Positions 61,943-64,000 of a DNA stretch of 64,000 bases are shown here, one piece after another; the first letter of the stretch is position 1, and every line of letters begins with the position of its first letter. This DNA is from Myxosarcina sp. GI1. GTDB lineage: Bacteria; Cyanobacteriota; Cyanobacteriia; Cyanobacteriales; Xenococcaceae. The notes under the pieces are model-generated. The model worked only from the letters and a program-made list of their open reading frames with translations. It was not told the origin of the DNA and did not search any database. The stretch covers positions 525,006 through 589,005 of the forward strand of contig NZ_JRFE01000014.1 of assembly GCF_000756305.1 (NCBI RefSeq), in the 5' to 3' direction. Position numbers and translations under genes: made by a program.

Positions 61943-62147
61943 CGCGAATCAAGCCTACCTTGGTTGTAGAAGCCTGTATTTTTTGCTAATTAAAATATTT
62001 ACTGAGTAATATTGGCGAATTTTCCGAGATTTTTTATGATTTATGTTTCAAAATATTTAAACTTTAGTTAATTTGTAGATTGTAACTATAGCTCGTGATA
62101 CTTTTAGAAAGTACTTTACTATACAAAATTTTCTTGGGACAGAATTA

Positions 62148-62348
62148 ATGAATATTCAGCACGCAGATAACCAACCAAAATTATTTCGTGAAGATATTAG
62201 CGAATATGTCGCACAGTTACAGTTGCACATGACTTTGCAAGCCCGCAACTTAGTCCCTACCCTTACAGAAGCAACAGACAGTAGAAAACAGATGCTTCAA
62301 GAAACTCAGGCAGCGGTAGAAAAATTAGCGTCTCGTCAATGCTTCTAA
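62148..62348 (+). CDS. Small hypothetical protein, 66 aa
   Basis: Not recognised. Soluble, predicted mostly helical: FREDISEYVAQLQLHMTLQARNLVPTLTEATDSRKQMLQETQAAVEKLAS in pieces. A GGGACAG stretch precedes the ATG. Codon use looks like the neighbours, so it is probably a real small gene. Confidence 0.6.
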   Translation: MNIQHADNQPKLFREDISEYVAQLQLHMTLQARNLVPTLTEATDSRKQMLQETQAAVEKLASRQCF

Positions 62349-62930
62349 TTTAAACAGATTCTTTTTAGCAAGTATGGTTTGAGTTTTTTGAGATTAACAT
62401 TCAAACTATACTTGTTTTTATTTCTTTATTGTTAGTGGTTTTTTGATGATACTTGGTTTTGTTTCTAAATATTTATTTTTTATTGCATGGGTTTTAAATC
62501 TTTGCTTAAAAGCAATAAATTAGTGGTTTGACGACAACCTGACATTTAAATAAGCTGTTAATAATTTAAAACGAATACCTGGTTCGTTGTACGCTCGCGT
62601 TAAATACCAATTAAAATTTTTGGTTGGCTGTGGGTAATTATCTCTAACCTCATTTTAGGTTAGTGCGATCGGTATATTTATTTAGACTGTTTCTAAATAT
62701 TAGTGATATAAAGGTGATGTAAGAAAGTAAGCCTTTATAGCATGACTTAGCGCCAGCAGAACGATTAAAAAACTTAAGACACTAGTTACTATCTAATTTG
62801 CTACGATCGCTCAATTATCGAGCGAAAGTTTTCGAGTAGGTTTAATCGATCCACTCGCCTAAAAAAGTTGATTTGTCAAAACTAACGGTGTTTGACTGTA
62901 TTTAAAAGTTATTTATTGCCAAACAATATA
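62349..62930. other. 582-bp intergenic region
   Basis: I see no coding frame with features. The region is AT-rich. A weak inverted pair lies at 62368-62412 (AGTATGGTTTGAG / TTCAAACTATACTTG), likely the terminator of the small gene before it. Promoter of the response-regulator gene lies towards 62900. Confidence 0.55.
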
Positions 62931-64000
62931 ATGAACCAAATATGCAACATTAGATCGCAAAAAAATATTTTAATCGTAGAAGATCTTCCAGAAAGCCTAC
63001 AGCTTTTGTATTCATTGTTGACCAAACAGGGCTATAACGTTACCTGTCTTAATGATGGACAAATGGCACTACAAGCTATTGAGAATGACCTTCCCGATCT
63101 GATCGTACTAGATATCATGCTGCCAACTATTGATGGCTATAAAGTTTGTGAAATTCTTAAAGCTCAAGAACGCACTTGTCATATACCAATTATTTTTTTG
63201 AGTGGCTTGGATTCAGAAATTGATAAAGTCCAAGCATTTAAAATAGGAGCGGCAGACTATATTAGCAAACCTTTTTTTATTGAAGAAGTTATTGCTCGCG
63301 TACAAAATCAATTAAAAATACTCAGCCAATACCAAGAACTGCAAGCAACCATACACCAGCAGCTTGTTTCTCATCAAGCTATCGAACGACAATTAAAACG
63401 CTCTCGCAATTTATTGTATGGGGTATTAGATAGTTCTCTAGATGGCGTGGCAGTATTTGAAGCCGTTCGCGATATTAAAGGGCAAATTATTGATTTTAGA
63501 TGGTTGCTTGCCAATACTGTCGCCATGATGACTGTAGGAGAAACCAAAGAAGGCGTAATTGGCAAAAGTTTATTTGCAGAAAAATCTCCAAGAAATTTAT
63601 TTGATAAATTGTTCGATTCATTTGTGCGAGTAGTAGAAAATTGTACCGTTTTAAACAAAGAATACTACTATAATTCAGTTGCTCTTAAAACTTGGATTCA
63701 TGTCGTGGCTGTTAAATTAGGAGATGGATTTGCCATGACGTTTCGAGACATTAGCGAGCGCAAGCAAATAGAAATTGCTTTAGAATCAGCTAATATCAGA
63801 CTGCAATCGCAGGTAAATTATGACAGTCTTACCAAAGTTTATAATCGCCGACGTTTTGATGAATATATCGCTAGCGAATGGTTGAGGTGCGCTCGGGAAC
63901 AACAATACATTTCGCTAATTTTATGCGATATCGATCGCTTTAAAGCCTACAATGATACTTATGGACACGTACTTGGCGATCGCTGCCTCCAACAGGTGGC
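62931..64000 (+). CDS. Response regulator-PAS-GGDEF protein (3' end outside window)
   Basis: Starts ATG 62931. A receiver domain comes first (ILIVEDLPESLQLLYSLL; phosphoacceptor aspartate in LIVLDIMLPTIDGYK; conserved lysine in GAADYISKPF), then a coiled coil (ILSQYQELQATIHQQL), a PAS-like domain (from about residue 160) and the start of a GGDEF domain (NYDSLTKVYNRRRFDEYI, LILCDIDRFKAYNDTYGH). The GGDEF signature itself lies past the edge. Likely a diguanylate cyclase controlled by phosphorylation. Confidence 0.9.
   Translation, partial: MNQICNIRSQKNILIVEDLPESLQLLYSLLTKQGYNVTCLNDGQMALQAIENDLPDLIVLDIMLPTIDGYKVCEILKAQERTCHIPIIFLSGLDSEIDKVQAFKIGAADYISKPFFIEEVIARVQNQLKILSQYQELQATIHQQLVSHQAIERQLKRSRNLLYGVLDSSLDGVAVFEAVRDIKGQIIDFRWLLANTVAMMTVGETKEGVIGKSLFAEKSPRNLFDKLFDSFVRVVENCTVLNKEYYYNSVALKTWIHVVAVKLGDGFAMTFRDISERKQIEIALESANIRLQSQVNYDSLTKVYNRRRFDEYIASEWLRCAREQQYISLILCDIDRFKAYNDTYGHVLGDRCLQQV

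Overview
The window is cyanobacterial chromosome. Evidence: the HIP1 octamer GCGATCGC is very frequent; there is a Psb34-type photosystem II assembly protein, an RbcR-type LysR regulator, paired DUF3038/DUF4335 genes, a probable glucolipid synthase and cobalamin genes; and heptameric tandem repeats sit between genes. The base composition is AT-rich. I cannot fix the genus.

Bases 1-12883 are most of a type V-K CRISPR-associated transposon (CAST). Visible are the last codons of tnsB, then tnsC and tniQ, a cargo of a RecG-like AlbA/ATPase gene and a type I restriction-modification (RM) operon (hsdS, DUF433, hsdM, hsdR), then cas12k, a tracrRNA, a one-spacer CRISPR array, a second tracrRNA, a separate short homing guide, and the transposon end with three 20-bp-spaced TnsB-type sites. 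The homing guide matches the adjacent tRNA-Asn gene at 16 of 17 positions. Its GTT PAM is the anticodon, and the transposon end lies about 61 bp from the PAM, the spacing known for V-K insertion. The MerR-type repressor expected beside cas12k (CvkR) is fused in frame to the N terminus of HsdR. Each of the two tracrRNAs has an anti-repeat that fits a different repeat: tracrRNA 1 fits the array repeat and tracrRNA 2 fits the homing repeat. The element is decaying. cas12k has a frameshift, an in-frame TAG and an extra segment of about 35 residues; hsdM, hsdS and the RecG-like gene each have one in-frame stop. tnsC, tniQ and the regulator-hsdR fusion are open.

Bases 12907-46220 are mostly core genes: tRNA-Asn, rimM, an aminotransferase, apt, cydAB, a UbiA-family gene, psb34, a tandem CAP-domain protein, dprA, a flavin-dependent-halogenase-like gene, a GGDEF/EAL protein, rpmG-rpsR-RNase II/R, a hydroxylase-SDR fusion, a probable mgdA, a metallothionein, a solitary DNA-phosphorothioation-associated methyltransferase-like gene with duplicated ends, a nucleoside phosphorylase, rpsD, glpD and rpmI-rplT.

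Bases 46437-64000 hold a PhoX-type phosphatase and an arsenic/phosphate cluster (arsR, pstS-like, methyltransferase, acr3, arsC) with candidate ArsR operators and a Pho box. They also hold cobQ plus a ferredoxin, a von Willebrand A protein, rbcR, an NnrU/Z-ISO-like protein, a thioredoxin variant, cobI, and a response regulator-GGDEF protein that runs off the end. Small palindromic repeats occur at several places; one of them is the sequence that inserted into hsdM.
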